A stretch of DNA of 64,000 bases from the NCBI RefSeq assembly GCF_900168005.1, contig NZ_FUYP01000003.1, positions 124,001-188,000 of the forward strand, given 5' to 3'. Made by a program: the position numbers and the translations under genes. The notes under the pieces were generated by a model. That model saw only the letters and a list, made by a program, of their open reading frames with translations, ran no database searches and had not been told where the DNA came from. The stretch comes from Sphingopyxis flava. GTDB taxonomy: Bacteria > Pseudomonadota > Alphaproteobacteria > Sphingomonadales > Sphingomonadaceae. Positions 54,300-63,855 of this stretch are shown in pieces (within the stretch, counting starts at the first letter, position 1; each line of letters starts with the position of its first letter).

Positions 54300-55507
54300 A
54301 GTTCAACCCCCAAAGCATCGGCCACGGTGAAGATGTCCTTGTCCCCCCGGCCCGAGCAGTTGACGATCATCAGCTTGTCCTTGCCCAGCGTCGGCGCGAT
54401 GCGTTCGGCGGCGGCGATGGCGTGCGCTGACTCGAGCGCGGGGATGATGCCTTCGAGCTTGGTCAGCTTCTGGAAGCTCGCGAGTGCTTCGGCGTCGGTG
54501 ACGGGTTCGTAGCGAACGCGGCCGATGTCGTGGAGCCATGCATGTTCGGGGCCGATCCCCGGATAGTCGAGCCCCGCCGAAATGCTGTGCGCCTCGGTGA
54601 TCTGGCCGTCCTCGTCCTGGAGCAAATAGGTCTTGTTGCCGTGGAGGATGCCGGGGCGCCCGCCCGCAAGGCTCGCGGCATGTTTCTTGTCCAGCCCTTC
54701 GCCTGCGGCCTCGACTCCGACGATCTCGACCCCCGCGTCATCGAGGAAGGGGTGGAAGAGGCCGATCGCGTTCGATCCGCCGCCGACGGGAGCGATCAGC
54801 ATGTCGGGAAGGCGGCCTTCGGCTTCCAATATCTGCGCGCGGGCTTCGTTGCCAATCACCGACTGAAAGTCGCGAACGAGCTCGGGATAGGGGTGCGGAC
54901 CCGCGACGGTCCCGATTATGTAGAAAGTATCGTGGACATTGGCGACCCAGTGCCGCAGTGCCTCGTTCATCGCGTCCTTGAGCGTCTTCGCTCCGCTTTC
55001 GACCGCGACCACCTCGGCGCCGAGCAATTTCATGCGGAAGACATTGGGCTGCTGGCGCGCGACGTCGACCGCGCCCATGAAAATGGTGCAGGGAAGGCCG
55101 AACAGCGCGGCAACGGTTGCGGTTGCGACGCCGTGCTGACCCGCGCCTGTCTCTGCAATGATCCTCGTCTTGCCCATGCGTTTCGCAAGCAGGATCTGGC
55201 CGATGCAATTGTTGATCTTGTGTGCACCGGTATGATTGAGGTCCTCGCGCTTGAGGTAGATTTTTGCGCCGCCAAGATTTGCGGTCAGCCGTTCGGCGAA
55301 CCACAGTGGGCTCGGGCGTCCGACATAATGCTCGAGCAGACGTTCGAACTCCGCCTTGAAAGCTGCGTCCTGCTGCGCCGCGCGATAGTGACGCTCCAGA
55401 TCGAGGATCAGCGGCATGAGGGTCTCGGCGACGTAGCGGCCGCCGAAGGCGCCGAAATGGCCGCGGTCGTCGGGGCCGGTGCGAAGGCTGTTGGGTCGGT
55501 CGGTCAT
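54296..55507 (-). CDS. trpB: Tryptophan synthase beta chain
   Basis: A 403-aa PLP enzyme that joins indole and serine. [19 protein letters not shown] carries the PLP Lys. [18 protein letters not shown] is the family segment, and [16 protein letters not shown] binds the PLP phosphate. CSGRGDKDI ends the sequence. It overlaps trpF by 4 bp and the 68-aa gene by 4 bp. Start: ATG at 55507. Confidence 0.96.
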   Translation of the reverse strand: MTDRPNSLRTGPDDRGHFGAFGGRYVAETLMPLILDLERHYRAAQQDAAFKAEFERLLEHYVGRPSPLWFAERLTANLGGAKIYLKREDLNHTGAHKINNCIGQILLAKRMGKTRIIAETGAGQHGVATATVAALFGLPCTIFMGAVDVARQQPNVFRMKLLGAEVVAVESGAKTLKDAMNEALRHWVANVHDTFYIIGTVAGPHPYPELVRDFQSVIGNEARAQILEAEGRLPDMLIAPVGGGSNAIGLFHPFLDDAGVEIVGVEAAGEGLDKKHAASLAGGRPGILHGNKTYLLQDEDGQITEAHSISAGLDYPGIGPEHAWLHDIGRVRYEPVTDAEALASFQKLTKLEGIIPALESAHAIAAAERIAPTLGKDKLMIVNCSGRGDKDIFTVADALGVEL

Positions 55508-56133
55508 CGTCCCGCCGCTTTAAGGAACGCGGCGATCTTGTCCACATCCTTGACGCCCGGCGCGCTCTCCACGCCCGAGGAGACATCGAGGAGCGGCGCG
55601 CTGGTCGCGGCCATCGCCTCGGCGACATTGGAAGGGGTCAGTCCCCCGGCAATCCCCCAATCCATCCTATGGCGATGGTTGACGAGCAGGCTCCAGTCGA
55701 AACGCGTGCCGGTGCCGCCCGGTAGCGCCTGTGCGGGGGCGTCGAAGAGCAGGCGGTCGACGATCCCCTCATATTGCCGCGAGCGCTCAAGCGTTCCTGC
55801 ATCCCGGAGCCCGACTGCCTTCCATGCCTCGGCGGACACATGCTGCTTGACAGCGGCGATCCACTCGGGGGTTTCGCTCCCGTGAAACTGGATGATATCG
55901 GGCCGCACAGCGCTGTAGGCCGCCCCCGTAAGCTGGGGCGAGGCGTTGACGAGGAGGAGGGCAACCTTCACCGCCGAGCCCGCCCGCTGGCGAAGCTCGG
56001 CCGCGGTCTTGAGATCGACGTGACGCGAGCTCGGCTCATAGTGAACAAGCCCGATGTGGGTAGCGCCAAGCTGGATCGCCGCATCGAGCGTTTCCGGCGT
56101 TGAGAGGCCGCAGATCTTAACGAGTGGGGGCAT
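55504..56133 (-). CDS. trpF: Phosphoribosylanthranilate isomerase
   Basis: A 209-aa TIM-barrel Amadori isomerase in tryptophan synthesis. [10 protein letters not shown] carries the general base Cys near residue 8, and [10 protein letters not shown] the Asp general acid near residue 128. The phosphate site is [12 protein letters not shown]. Upstream gene of the trpF-trpB-68aa-trpA-accD operon. The other trp genes are elsewhere. Confidence 0.95.
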   Translation of the reverse strand: MPPLVKICGLSTPETLDAAIQLGATHIGLVHYEPSSRHVDLKTAAELRQRAGSAVKVALLLVNASPQLTGAAYSAVRPDIIQFHGSETPEWIAAVKQHVSAEAWKAVGLRDAGTLERSRQYEGIVDRLLFDAPAQALPGGTGTRFDWSLLVNHRHRMDWGIAGGLTPSNVAEAMAATSAPLLDVSSGVESAPGVKDVDKIAAFLKAAGR

Positions 56134-56168
56134 GATTTGTCTCTGCTAGGCTGTTCGCATCGAGCGAT

Positions 56169-56184
56169 GCCGAGGGCCCTCGGC
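56169..56184. other. 16-bp perfect palindrome between pyrF and trpF
   Basis: GCCGAGGGCCCTCGGC is self-complementary without a loop, about 36 bp upstream of the trpF start and downstream of pyrF. It could be a terminator of pyrF or an operator of the trp operon. Confidence 0.35.
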
Positions 56185-56243
56185 CTTGCGCTGCTTAGAG
56201 GGGTGCTCGACTGAGCTCGGCACCCACGGCGGTGAAACTTGTC

Positions 56244-56918
56244 TTAAAGCGTCGCTTCGATCTCGCGCGCTGCAAGGTCAGGGTCTTCCGATTGGCTGAT
56301 CGGGCGCCCTACAACGAGGATGGATGCCCCGTCGGCCATCGCCTGCGCCGGGGTGACCACCCGTTTCTGATCGCCGGTCTTGCCGTTGGAAGGACGAACC
56401 CCGGGAACCACGAAAAATCCGCTTGGCCAGGCGTTCCGCGCGGCTTTCACCTCGTGACCGGAGCAGACGATCCCGTCGAGCCCGCTTTCCCGTGCCAGCG
56501 AGGCGAGCCGGACCACCTGGTCATGCAAGGATCCTTCAACTCCTGTGTCGGCAAGATCCAAGCTGTCGAGGCTGGTCAGCACGGTCACCGCCACCACCTT
56601 CGTGTTGAGGCCCGCCGCCGCTTTAGCCTCTTCGAGCATCGCACGGCCGCCGGCGGCATGAACGGTAAGGACAGCCGGCTCGAGCGGACGCAGCGCCTGG
56701 ATCGCCTTTGCTACCGTGTTGGGAATGTCGTGCAGCTTGAGGTCGAGGAAGATGGGCAGTCCAAGCTTGGCAACTTCATGCACCCCGTGGTGACCGTTGG
56801 CGCAGAAGAATTCGAGCCCGAGCTTGAAGCCCCCGACATGGTGGCGAACGCGCTGCGCCAGCGTCAGCGCAGCGTCGAGATGCGGGGTATCGATGGCAAG
56901 ATAGAGCGGAGACGTCAT
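56244..56918 (-). CDS. pyrF: Orotidine 5'-phosphate decarboxylase
   Basis: A 224-aa TIM-barrel enzyme producing UMP. FLDLKLHDIPNTVAKAI carries the catalytic Lys/Asp array (D-x-K-x-x-D). PGVRPSNGKTGDQKRVVTPAQAM is the phosphate loop, and the C-terminal VVGRPISQSEDP fits. Overlaps the lapA gene by 4 bp (ATGA), so the two form a transcript leading toward trpF. Confidence 0.95.
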   Translation of the reverse strand: MTSPLYLAIDTPHLDAALTLAQRVRHHVGGFKLGLEFFCANGHHGVHEVAKLGLPIFLDLKLHDIPNTVAKAIQALRPLEPAVLTVHAAGGRAMLEEAKAAAGLNTKVVAVTVLTSLDSLDLADTGVEGSLHDQVVRLASLARESGLDGIVCSGHEVKAARNAWPSGFFVVPGVRPSNGKTGDQKRVVTPAQAMADGASILVVGRPISQSEDPDLAAREIEATL

Positions 56919-57259
56919 TGGTGATCCAGCGGCGATGGAGGAATGTCATTGACCGGTGCCGACGCCGGGGCAGGCGGAACGGGTGCGGGTTCTGCGGCGC
57001 GATTGGCCATCGCGCGCAGGTCGGCGAGCTGCCGCTCGCTGGTGTCGAGCCGACGTTTCAAGGACCAGCGTGCGGCGCGCAGCGCGATCCACATCGGGAG
57101 GCTCCCGAGGAGAAAAGCAACGACGATCAGCACCGGCAATTTGGTGTCGAGTACCTGACCTGGCCAGATCGTGACGGTCACCGGATTCCAGTTCGCCATG
57201 GCGAACAGGACGAGCAGGACGGTCAGCAAGACCCAGATGATCGTACGCAGGATTCCCAC
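56915..57259 (-). CDS. LapA domain-containing membrane protein (LapA/DUF1049)
   Basis: A 114-aa protein. Two TM helices (residues about 5-22: RTIIWVLLTVLLVLFAMANW, and 41-60: VLIVVAFLLGSLPMWIAL), a coiled basic stretch (RAARWSLKRRLDTSERQLADLR) and a Pro/Ala-rich tail. This is the LapA/LapB-type (DUF1049) fold; in E. coli LapA works with LapB in lipopolysaccharide assembly. Start: GTG at 57259, with GAGGAG nine bases upstream. Confidence 0.82.
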   Translation of the reverse strand: MGILRTIIWVLLTVLLVLFAMANWNPVTVTIWPGQVLDTKLPVLIVVAFLLGSLPMWIALRAARWSLKRRLDTSERQLADLRAMANRAAEPAPVPPAPASAPVNDIPPSPLDHQ

Positions 57260-57330
57260 TTGGCGTTGCTCCTCGTTCGGCCCCTCGCATTTCCTATGCG
57301 AGTTTTGCCCGGGTTTCCAGCCCAACCAGT

Positions 57331-58647
57331 CTAGGAGGCGCCGAACACGCGCGCAAAGATCGTGTCGACCTGCTTTAGATGATAGCCAAGATCAAAGAGC
57401 TGGGTGAGTTGATCTGCCGACAGCCGCGCAGTGACATCGCCGTCAGCCTTGAGCAATTCGAGGAGCGAGATTTCGCCGTCCGACTCCCATACTTTCATCG
57501 CGTTACGCTGGACCATGCGATAGCTGTCCTCGCGGCTCGCACCCGCCTGCGTCAGAGCCAGAAGGACGCGCTGGGAGTGAACGAGGCCGCCCATCCGGTC
57601 GAGATTCTTCTGCATCCGCTCAGGATAGACGACGAGCTTGTCGATAACCCCGGTGAGCCGCGCGAGCGCGAAATCGAGAGTGATCGTCGCATCGGGGCCG
57701 ATGAAGCGCTCAACCGACGAGTGGCTGATATCGCGCTCGTGCCAGAGCGCCACATTCTCCATCGCGGGGATCGCGGCACTGCGCACCATGCGCGCAAGGC
57801 CCGTCAGATTCTCGGTGAGCACGGGGTTACGCTTGTGCGGCATCGCCGAGGAGCCTTTCTGCCCCGGCGAAAAATACTCCTCGGCTTCGAGGACTTCGGT
57901 ACGCTGAAGGTGACGAACCTCGACCGCGAGCCGCTCGATCGACGATGCGATAACGCCAAGGGTTGCAAAAAACATTGCGTGACGGTCGCGCGGAATGACC
58001 TGCGTTGAAACGGGCTCGATCGAAAGGCCGAGCTTTTCCGCGACATGCGCCTCGACCCGGGGGTCGATATTCGCAAAGGTGCCGACCGCGCCCGAAATGG
58101 CGCAGGTCGCAATCTCTGCGCGGGCGGCTAGCAGCCGATCCTTGCCGCGCGAAAATTCGGCATAGGCTTCAGCGAGCTTAAGGCCAAAGGTCACGGGCTC
58201 GGCGTGGATACCGTGGCTGCGTCCAATCGTCGGGGTCAGCTTGTGCTCAAAGGCTCTGCGCTTGATCGCGTCAAGCAGCGCGTCGATATCCGCCAGCAAA
58301 ATGTCGGCCGCCTGCGTCAGCTGCACAGCGAGACAGGTGTCGAGAACGTCGCTCGACGTCATTCCCTGGTGCATGAAGCGCGCTTCCTCCCCGACATTAT
58401 CGGCCACCCAGGTCAGGAAGGCGATGACGTCGTGCTTCGTCACCGCTTCGATCGCGTCGATTGCGTCGACGTCGATCGCAGGCTTTGTGGCCCACCAGTC
58501 CCACAGCGCTTTGGCAGCAGACTTGGGCACTGTACCGAGTTCGGCAAGCGCGTCGGTCGCGTGCGCCTCGATCTCGAACCAGATTCGATAGCGATTCTCG
58601 GCCGACCAGATAGCTGTCATCGTGGGCCGGGCGTAACGCGGAACCAT
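57331..58647 (-). CDS. purB: Adenylosuccinate lyase
   Basis: A 438-aa fumarase/argininosuccinate-lyase fold enzyme; catalyses two purine steps (SAICAR to AICAR, and adenylosuccinate to AMP). VPRYARPTMTAIWSAENRYRIW-type start, TSSDVLDTCLAVQL, GRSHGIHAEP, and the signature SSAMPHKRNPVLTENLTGLAR with the mobile serine loop. First gene upstream of the lapA-pyrF-trp block on the minus strand, 71 bp from lapA. Confidence 0.95.
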   Translation of the reverse strand: MVPRYARPTMTAIWSAENRYRIWFEIEAHATDALAELGTVPKSAAKALWDWWATKPAIDVDAIDAIEAVTKHDVIAFLTWVADNVGEEARFMHQGMTSSDVLDTCLAVQLTQAADILLADIDALLDAIKRRAFEHKLTPTIGRSHGIHAEPVTFGLKLAEAYAEFSRGKDRLLAARAEIATCAISGAVGTFANIDPRVEAHVAEKLGLSIEPVSTQVIPRDRHAMFFATLGVIASSIERLAVEVRHLQRTEVLEAEEYFSPGQKGSSAMPHKRNPVLTENLTGLARMVRSAAIPAMENVALWHERDISHSSVERFIGPDATITLDFALARLTGVIDKLVVYPERMQKNLDRMGGLVHSQRVLLALTQAGASREDSYRMVQRNAMKVWESDGEISLLELLKADGDVTARLSADQLTQLFDLGYHLKQVDTIFARVFGAS

Positions 58648-58847
58648 TGGATTTCCTTCCTTTTATTACGATTTGTCGCGGAATAGGCGCGAAATCGCGA
58701 CCAGCCGCCCCCTAGCAGGGGCCGAACGCTTCGCCAATCGCTGGAGAACCGCAACCTCGGCCAAGCTGGCCAGTTGAGCTCTTGCCCCTTCAAGAGGTTG
58801 GCGGGGAACCGTCTCAAAGGCGCCGCCACCGGTACAGGAGATTTATG

Positions 58848-59432
58848 ATGCTGAAACACATGCTTTTGATCGGCGCTGCAGCCGTGAGTTTTCCCGCGCT
58901 TGCGCAGGAAGCCCCGCCTGCAGGTGAGGATCCTCAAACGCCGCCGGCGGGTGAAACGGCCCCGGCTGATCCCACTACCCAGACCCCGCCGACCGACCCT
59001 GGTACCGCGCCATCAGCGGACCCGGCCACTCCGGCCGATCCGGCGACCCCCGCGGAGCCGGCTACGCCGGGTGACCCTGGAACGCCGGCCGATCCCGCGA
59101 CGCCTGCCGATCCTGCAACACCCGCTGATCCGGCAACCCCGCCGGCGAGCGAGCCCGGCGCACAAAGCGGCGCGGCTGCAACGCCCGGCCAAGTCGCGCA
59201 GATCGTGAACCAGGAGTTCCCGACTTATGACAGCGACGGTAACGGCGGCCTCGATGAGACCGAGTTTGGAACCTGGATGAAGAAGCTCCGCACGGCGACG
59301 GACCCCACGGTCGATCCTGAATCGGAGCAGGTCAAATCCTGGATCGGTCAGGCCTTTGCTGCCGCCGACGCCGACAAATCGGGCGGAGTCAGCAAGGAAG
59401 AGTTGACCAGTTTCCTGTCGCGCGGCGCCTGA
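58848..59432 (+). CDS. Exported EF-hand protein with Ala-Asp-Pro repeats
   Basis: A 194-aa protein. Signal peptide MLKHMLLIGAAAVSFPALAQ, then about 85 residues of low-complexity Ala/Asp/Pro/Thr repeats (PADPATPADPATP units), then two EF-hand loops (DSDGNGGLDETEF and DADKSGGVSKEEL), each with the acidic ligands of a calcium site. It is likely periplasmic or surface-associated and calcium-binding. ATG at 58848 is placed seven bases after AGGAG; ATG 58845 is in frame. Confidence 0.85.
   Translation: MLKHMLLIGAAAVSFPALAQEAPPAGEDPQTPPAGETAPADPTTQTPPTDPGTAPSADPATPADPATPAEPATPGDPGTPADPATPADPATPADPATPPASEPGAQSGAAATPGQVAQIVNQEFPTYDSDGNGGLDETEFGTWMKKLRTATDPTVDPESEQVKSWIGQAFAAADADKSGGVSKEELTSFLSRGA
59017..59142 (+). 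repeat. Tandem repeats encoding ADPATP units
   Basis: About seven imperfect 18-bp copies coding for PADPATP-like hexapeptides inside the EF-hand gene. The repeat unit is typical of length-variable cell-surface linkers. Confidence 0.7.
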
Positions 59433-59463
59433 TCCAAACCGATCGACGCCCTTGACCGGGTGG

Positions 59464-59493
59464 TGCGGCCGCCGGAGTGATCCGGCGGCCGCA
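59464..59493. terminator. Strong 12-bp hairpin between convergent genes
   Basis: TGCGGCCGCCGG-AGTGAT-CCGGCGGCCGCA is a perfect 12-bp stem with a 6-nt loop, 31 bp after the EF-hand gene stop and 14 bp from the stop of the Rnk-like gene. Probably a bidirectional terminator. Confidence 0.75.
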
Positions 59494-59506
59494 TCCGCGA
59501 TTCCGG

Positions 59507-59911
59507 CTACTGGGCGCGCTCGACCCTCACGATCGAAAGCCGGCGTTGCTGGCCGTCGCGGTCGGGCCAAAGGATGGATTGGCCTTCGCGCAGGCCGATC
59601 AGACCGGCTCCGACGGGGGTCATGATCGATATCCGGCCCGCCGCGATGTCGGCATCGCCAGGGTAGACAAGCTCGACGGTGCGTGAGGCGCCGTTCGCCT
59701 CGTCGACGAATTCGACGCGCGAATGCATTGTCACCACATCGGCGGGTATCTTGGTCGCGGAATAAATTTTTGCGCGATTGATTTCTTCCAGCAATAGCGC
59801 GCTGACCTCGGGCGAACGTTCCTGTCGCGCTAGCGCAAGGTCGGTCAGCGTATCAGCCTCGGTGTCGATCATATGGATAGGCGGCCGCTTGGCGGCGCTG
59901 CGGGTTTTCAT
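59507..59911 (-). CDS. GreA/GreB C-terminal domain protein, Rnk-like
   Basis: A 134-aa protein, the length of Rnk. The N-terminal helical part ([29 protein letters not shown]) resembles the Rnk hook domain. The C-terminal GreA-type FKBP-like domain ([52 protein letters not shown]) binds RNA polymerase in this group. Rnk is a nucleoside diphosphate kinase regulator/RNAP-binding factor without the Gre coiled-coil acidic tip. Start: ATG at 59911. Confidence 0.88.
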   Translation of the reverse strand: MKTRSAAKRPPIHMIDTEADTLTDLALARQERSPEVSALLLEEINRAKIYSATKIPADVVTMHSRVEFVDEANGASRTVELVYPGDADIAAGRISIMTPVGAGLIGLREGQSILWPDRDGQQRRLSIVRVERAQ

Positions 59912-60453
59912 CGTTCGAACCTTCAATTTGAGCAAACATACGCCTGCCGCATGTCGCAATCAGGAAAGGAGAAAGTTGGCCCCGGGCTCGGGGCATGACG
60001 CGCCGGACCCGGGGCTAAAGGCCCGCGAGGCGTTGACCCGCGTGCGAGTGGAGTCGGGAAAGGGCGCGCAGATTCTGCATCGTGTCATGATGTCCGCGCC
60101 GCGCTCCCAAGTCAAATCCTGACGTGCTGCGCCAAAGCGAGCGTGAGAAGATTCTCGTCGTCCGCATCTGCAATCATGCGATGATCGCGAAAACGCTGTT
60201 CCACGCCGCGCCGCGGTGACGGCCAAGCTGCTCCATGTCGCCGGATGGCCGGGCGGAACCGGCGCTGCGGCGGACGACCATCAAGACGGGCAGGCACACC
60301 GCATTGGCCTTTCATGGAAACAATCGCCTTGTGGGGGCCAATCAACGGTCATAAAAAAGACCGACAGCGTTGCGGACCAATTCCTGCATCGAAAAAGATT
60401 TCAGCGCGTTCCCATGCGGGAATAGGGGGTTGGCGGTCGAGGACGGACAACAG
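59912..60453. other. Intergenic region of about 540 bp, no certain gene
   Basis: No gene recognised. It holds the promoter regions of the divergent Rnk-like and YdbH genes. An 8-bp GCCCCGGG/CCCGGGGC repeat (59979-60015) and the small hairpin TTCCC-ATGC-GGGAA (60410-60423) just before the YdbH start are visible. The minus frame 60112-60345 gives an Arg-rich peptide without family features. Confidence 0.4.
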
Positions 60454-63400
60454 GTGCAGGCCATTACCGATCCCGAAGCGCCAAGGACTCCCAAGCGATT
60501 GTTCAAGAAGCGCTGGCTGACGGCGGGCGCCGCTGCGGCCATGGCGCTCGGGCTGTGGGTGGCGCGCGAGCCGATCGCGGACCGCTATATTCGTGACGAA
60601 CTCGACGGCCGCGGCATTCCCGCACGCTACACGATTGAAGAGATCGGCTTTCGCACAGAGCGCCTCAGCGACGTGGTCATCGGCGATCCGGCGCGGCCCG
60701 ACCTTACGGCGAGGATCGTGGAAGTCTCGATCGGCTACGGTATATCCGGGCCCTATATCTCTGAAATCCGGGCGGACGGCGTACGGCTTTACGGCCGCGT
60801 CGTCGAAGGTCAGCTGTCGCTCGGCGCGCTCGACAAGTTCCGGGACCCGGCCGACAAAACACCGTTCGCGCTGCCGGACATTTCGGTGATTCTCGCCGAT
60901 GCCCGTGCGCGCGTCGAAACCCCGTGGGGTGATGTGGGCGCGGTGCTCAATGGCGGCGGCAATCTCAGGAAGAATTTCGCCGGCAAGCTCGCCCTGGTCG
61001 CCCCTGTTCTGGTTGCGGCGGGATGCTCCGCGCAAGAGCTGAGCTTCTACGGCGACGTGCGCGTGCGGAACGTTCGCCCGACGCTCACCGGAGCGCTGCG
61101 GGGCGAGCGTCTGGTCTGCGGCAATGTCGGCGCTGCGGTGGATAGTCCCCAGATCGCGATCGACGTTTCGCTCGCCGAGACTTTGCAAAGCTGGCGCGGC
61201 ACGGCCGATGCGCGCCTCGCCAAGCTCGAGGCGGGCCGCATGAACGCTAAGAAACTGGGGTTGCGCGCCCGCTTTTCGGGCAGCGCCGCGCGCACGACGC
61301 TAGACGGTTCGGCCGAGGTCGCCGAGCTGAGCGCAGGCGATTTTTCCGCGCGCCGCGTCGAGATGTCGGCCAAGGCTGAGGTCGGACATGGCTCGCCGCA
61401 GGTCGAAGGCGATGTTCGCTTCGTCGAGGCCAGCGCCAGCCCGGAGCTGCGCCGTTCCATGGCCGCGAGCGCCGCGCGTCTTGACGCAAGCCCTCTCGGC
61501 CCGCTCGCCGCGAAAGCGGCTGCGGCGCTATCGCACATGCTCGCCGACGCGAGCGGCAGCAGCGGCTTTGCGCTCAGCGGCGAGGGCCGCGCGGCGCACT
61601 TTGAACTTGTCGCGCCGCAGTTGCGAAGCGCGAGTGGTGCCAGCGTCGCCGGGAGCGCTGGGAGCCGTATCGCATGGCTGCTCGCGGAGCCAACCCCCCT
61701 CGTCACGATCGCAGGTGACTGGACGTTCGGGGGCGGCGGCCTCCCTTCGGGGTCGCTGGCGCTTGATCGGCGCGCCGACGGGACGACGCGCGGCGAGGCG
61801 CGCTTTGCCCCTTACGCTGCCGACGGCGCGCGGCTTGAGCTCGACCCGGTTCGCTTTTGGGGCGGTCAGGATCAAATGCTGCGCTTCGCGACGCGCGCGA
61901 CCCTGTCGGGACCGCTCGCGGACGGCCGCGTCGAGGGGCTGACGGTGCCGCTGGCTGGAACAATCGCCTCGAGCGGTGAGATCAGCCTCGCGGGCGGTTG
62001 CACCCGCGTCGGTTTCGATCGGCTCGCCGCCTCCGGCTTCCGCATTGCTCGCGCCGGGATCGATCTTTGCAGTCGCCCGCGGGCGCCGCTGTTTCGCGCC
62101 GGGCCGGCTGGTCTGCGTGGTACCGTCCTCACCCGCGACATTGCCCTGCGGGGCACCAGCGGCACCGGGCCTTTCGCCTTCGATGCAGGGCGGGGCGAGG
62201 TCGACCTCTCCGCAATGCGATGGATGCTCGCCGGTGCCGATGTCCGGCTAGGCGAGGGCGATAGCGTCACGCGCTTTGCCGCCGACCGCATCAGTGGGCG
62301 CGGCGTGAGCGGCGGCATGCAGGGGAGTTTGTCGGGCGCGAGCGGCAAGATTGGCGCCGTACCGCTCGTCCTGTCAGACATTGCCGGGAGCTGGCGCTGG
62401 CAGGGCGGCGCGCTGACGCTCGATGGGAGCTTGGGACTCAGCGACGCCGAGCCCGATCCGCGCTTCTTTCCTCTGGTGAGCGATACAGCGACCCTGCGCT
62501 ACGCCGAGGGGGGCATCGACGCGGCGGCCAGTTTCCGCGAGCGCAAATCGGGGCGCAAGATCCTCGATGTCGTCATTCGCCATGACCTCGAGCCTGGTAC
62601 TGGCTTTGCCGATCTCGATGCTCCGGAGATCCGTTTTGACGAAGGCTTCCAGCCCGACCAGCTCACCCGCCTCGCGCTCGGCGTTGTCGCGAATGTGCAA
62701 GGGTCGGTGGTCGGTGGGGGCCGCATCGAATGGTCGCCCCAGGCCGTCACGAGTCGCGGGACCTTTGCCACCGCAAACACCAACCTCGCTGCCGCCTTTG
62801 GACCGGTGAAGGGGCTGACAACGACGCTGACCTTTGTTGACCTCATCAATTTGCGAACAGCTCCGGCGCAGATTGCGACGATCGCAGAGATCAACCCCGG
62901 CATCCCGGTGATCGACGGGACGATCGAATACCGGCTTCTCGGCGACAATCGGGTTCGCATCGAGGGTGGGCGCTGGCCCTTGGCGGGGGGTGAACTGGTG
63001 CTTCATCCCGCGACGCTCGATTTCAATGCCAGCGAACCCCGGCGCCTGTCCTTCGATATCGTAGGGGTCGATGCTGCGGCCTTCCTGCAGCAATTCGGAT
63101 TCGAGAATATTCATGCGACCGGCACGTTCGACGGAACGCTGCCGGTCGAGTTCGACGGGCTCGGTGGCCGCATCGTTGGCGGTCGCATCGATTCGCGGGG
63201 CGGCGGCGGGACGCTTGCCTATGTCGGCGAGCTGTCGAACCATAATCTTGGTGCGATCGCCAATTTTGCCTTTGGCGCACTGCGCAGCCTAAAATATGAC
63301 GACCTCACGATCATGCTGAACGGGGATCTCGACGGCGAAATGGTGACCGATATCCGCTTTGGCGGCGTGGGGCAGGGCGAAGGCGCGACACAGAATTTCC

Positions 63401-63615
63401 TGACACGCCAAATTGCGAAGCTGCCGTTCGTCTTCAATGTGAAGATCCAGGCGCCCTTCCGCCAACTTATTTCCTCCGCGAAAGGCTTTTACGACCCGAC
63501 GCTGGTGATCGAACAGAATCTGCCGACCCTGCTGCGCGTGCAGCAAGAGGTCGATGCCGCCAAAGCGGGCGCTGAATCGCCCGTTCAGCCCCCAGAAAGC
63601 GAGCCCGTGCCATGA
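60454..63615 (+). CDS. YdbH family envelope lipid-transport protein
   Basis: A very large protein of 1053 aa with one N-terminal TM anchor (RWLTAGAAAAMALGLWVARE, about residues 20-38) and a long repeat-poor beta-rich body. This is the TamB/AsmA-like family including E. coli YdbH, which bridges inner and outer membrane and carries phospholipids. The C-terminus FGALRSLKYDDLTIMLNGDLDGE is characteristic. The start is uncertain: GTG at 60454 has GAGGA upstream; TTG codons at 60370 and 60430 are in frame. The next two genes are its usual partners. Confidence 0.87.
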   Translation: MQAITDPEAPRTPKRLFKKRWLTAGAAAAMALGLWVAREPIADRYIRDELDGRGIPARYTIEEIGFRTERLSDVVIGDPARPDLTARIVEVSIGYGISGPYISEIRADGVRLYGRVVEGQLSLGALDKFRDPADKTPFALPDISVILADARARVETPWGDVGAVLNGGGNLRKNFAGKLALVAPVLVAAGCSAQELSFYGDVRVRNVRPTLTGALRGERLVCGNVGAAVDSPQIAIDVSLAETLQSWRGTADARLAKLEAGRMNAKKLGLRARFSGSAARTTLDGSAEVAELSAGDFSARRVEMSAKAEVGHGSPQVEGDVRFVEASASPELRRSMAASAARLDASPLGPLAAKAAAALSHMLADASGSSGFALSGEGRAAHFELVAPQLRSASGASVAGSAGSRIAWLLAEPTPLVTIAGDWTFGGGGLPSGSLALDRRADGTTRGEARFAPYAADGARLELDPVRFWGGQDQMLRFATRATLSGPLADGRVEGLTVPLAGTIASSGEISLAGGCTRVGFDRLAASGFRIARAGIDLCSRPRAPLFRAGPAGLRGTVLTRDIALRGTSGTGPFAFDAGRGEVDLSAMRWMLAGADVRLGEGDSVTRFAADRISGRGVSGGMQGSLSGASGKIGAVPLVLSDIAGSWRWQGGALTLDGSLGLSDAEPDPRFFPLVSDTATLRYAEGGIDAAASFRERKSGRKILDVVIRHDLEPGTGFADLDAPEIRFDEGFQPDQLTRLALGVVANVQGSVVGGGRIEWSPQAVTSRGTFATANTNLAAAFGPVKGLTTTLTFVDLINLRTAPAQIATIAEINPGIPVIDGTIEYRLLGDNRVRIEGGRWPLAGGELVLHPATLDFNASEPRRLSFDIVGVDAAAFLQQFGFENIHATGTFDGTLPVEFDGLGGRIVGGRIDSRGGGGTLAYVGELSNHNLGAIANFAFGALRSLKYDDLTIMLNGDLDGEMVTDIRFGGVGQGEGATQNFLTRQIAKLPFVFNVKIQAPFRQLISSAKGFYDPTLVIEQNLPTLLRVQQEVDAAKAGAESPVQPPESEPVP

Positions 63616-63827
63616 CGATATCCAACAAGGAAAGCAGGAGGCTGAACTTTGACGGCCGATATCTGGCAACCCTCTGCGCCATGGCGGGTCTTTCCGCCTG
63701 TGTGCAGATCGAAACGCCCGACAAGCCGATCGAAATCAACCTCAACATCAACATCAAGCAGGAAATCATCTACAGGCTCGATGGCGATGCGAAGAAATTG
63801 ATCGAGCAGAATGAGGACATCTTCTGA
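63612..63827 (+). CDS. YnbE family lipoprotein
   Basis: A 71-aa lipoprotein that overlaps YdbH by 4 bp (ATGA). YLATLCAMAGLSACVQIETPDKP contains lipobox LSAC. The body IEINLNINIKQEIIYRLDGDAKKLIEQNEDIF is the family signature of YnbE. In E. coli it anchors YdbH at the outer membrane. The N-terminal extension (MTISNKESRRLNFDGR) is longer than usual. Confidence 0.88.
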   Translation: MTISNKESRRLNFDGRYLATLCAMAGLSACVQIETPDKPIEINLNINIKQEIIYRLDGDAKKLIEQNEDIF

Positions 63828-63855
63828 TCGAACACGAGCATAGAGGGTGATGATC

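Noticed and set aside
56134-56243. Trp leader peptide and attenuator upstream of trpF
   Set aside because: Only one TGG was seen and no run of Trp codons or alternative stem set, so classical attenuation is not supported.
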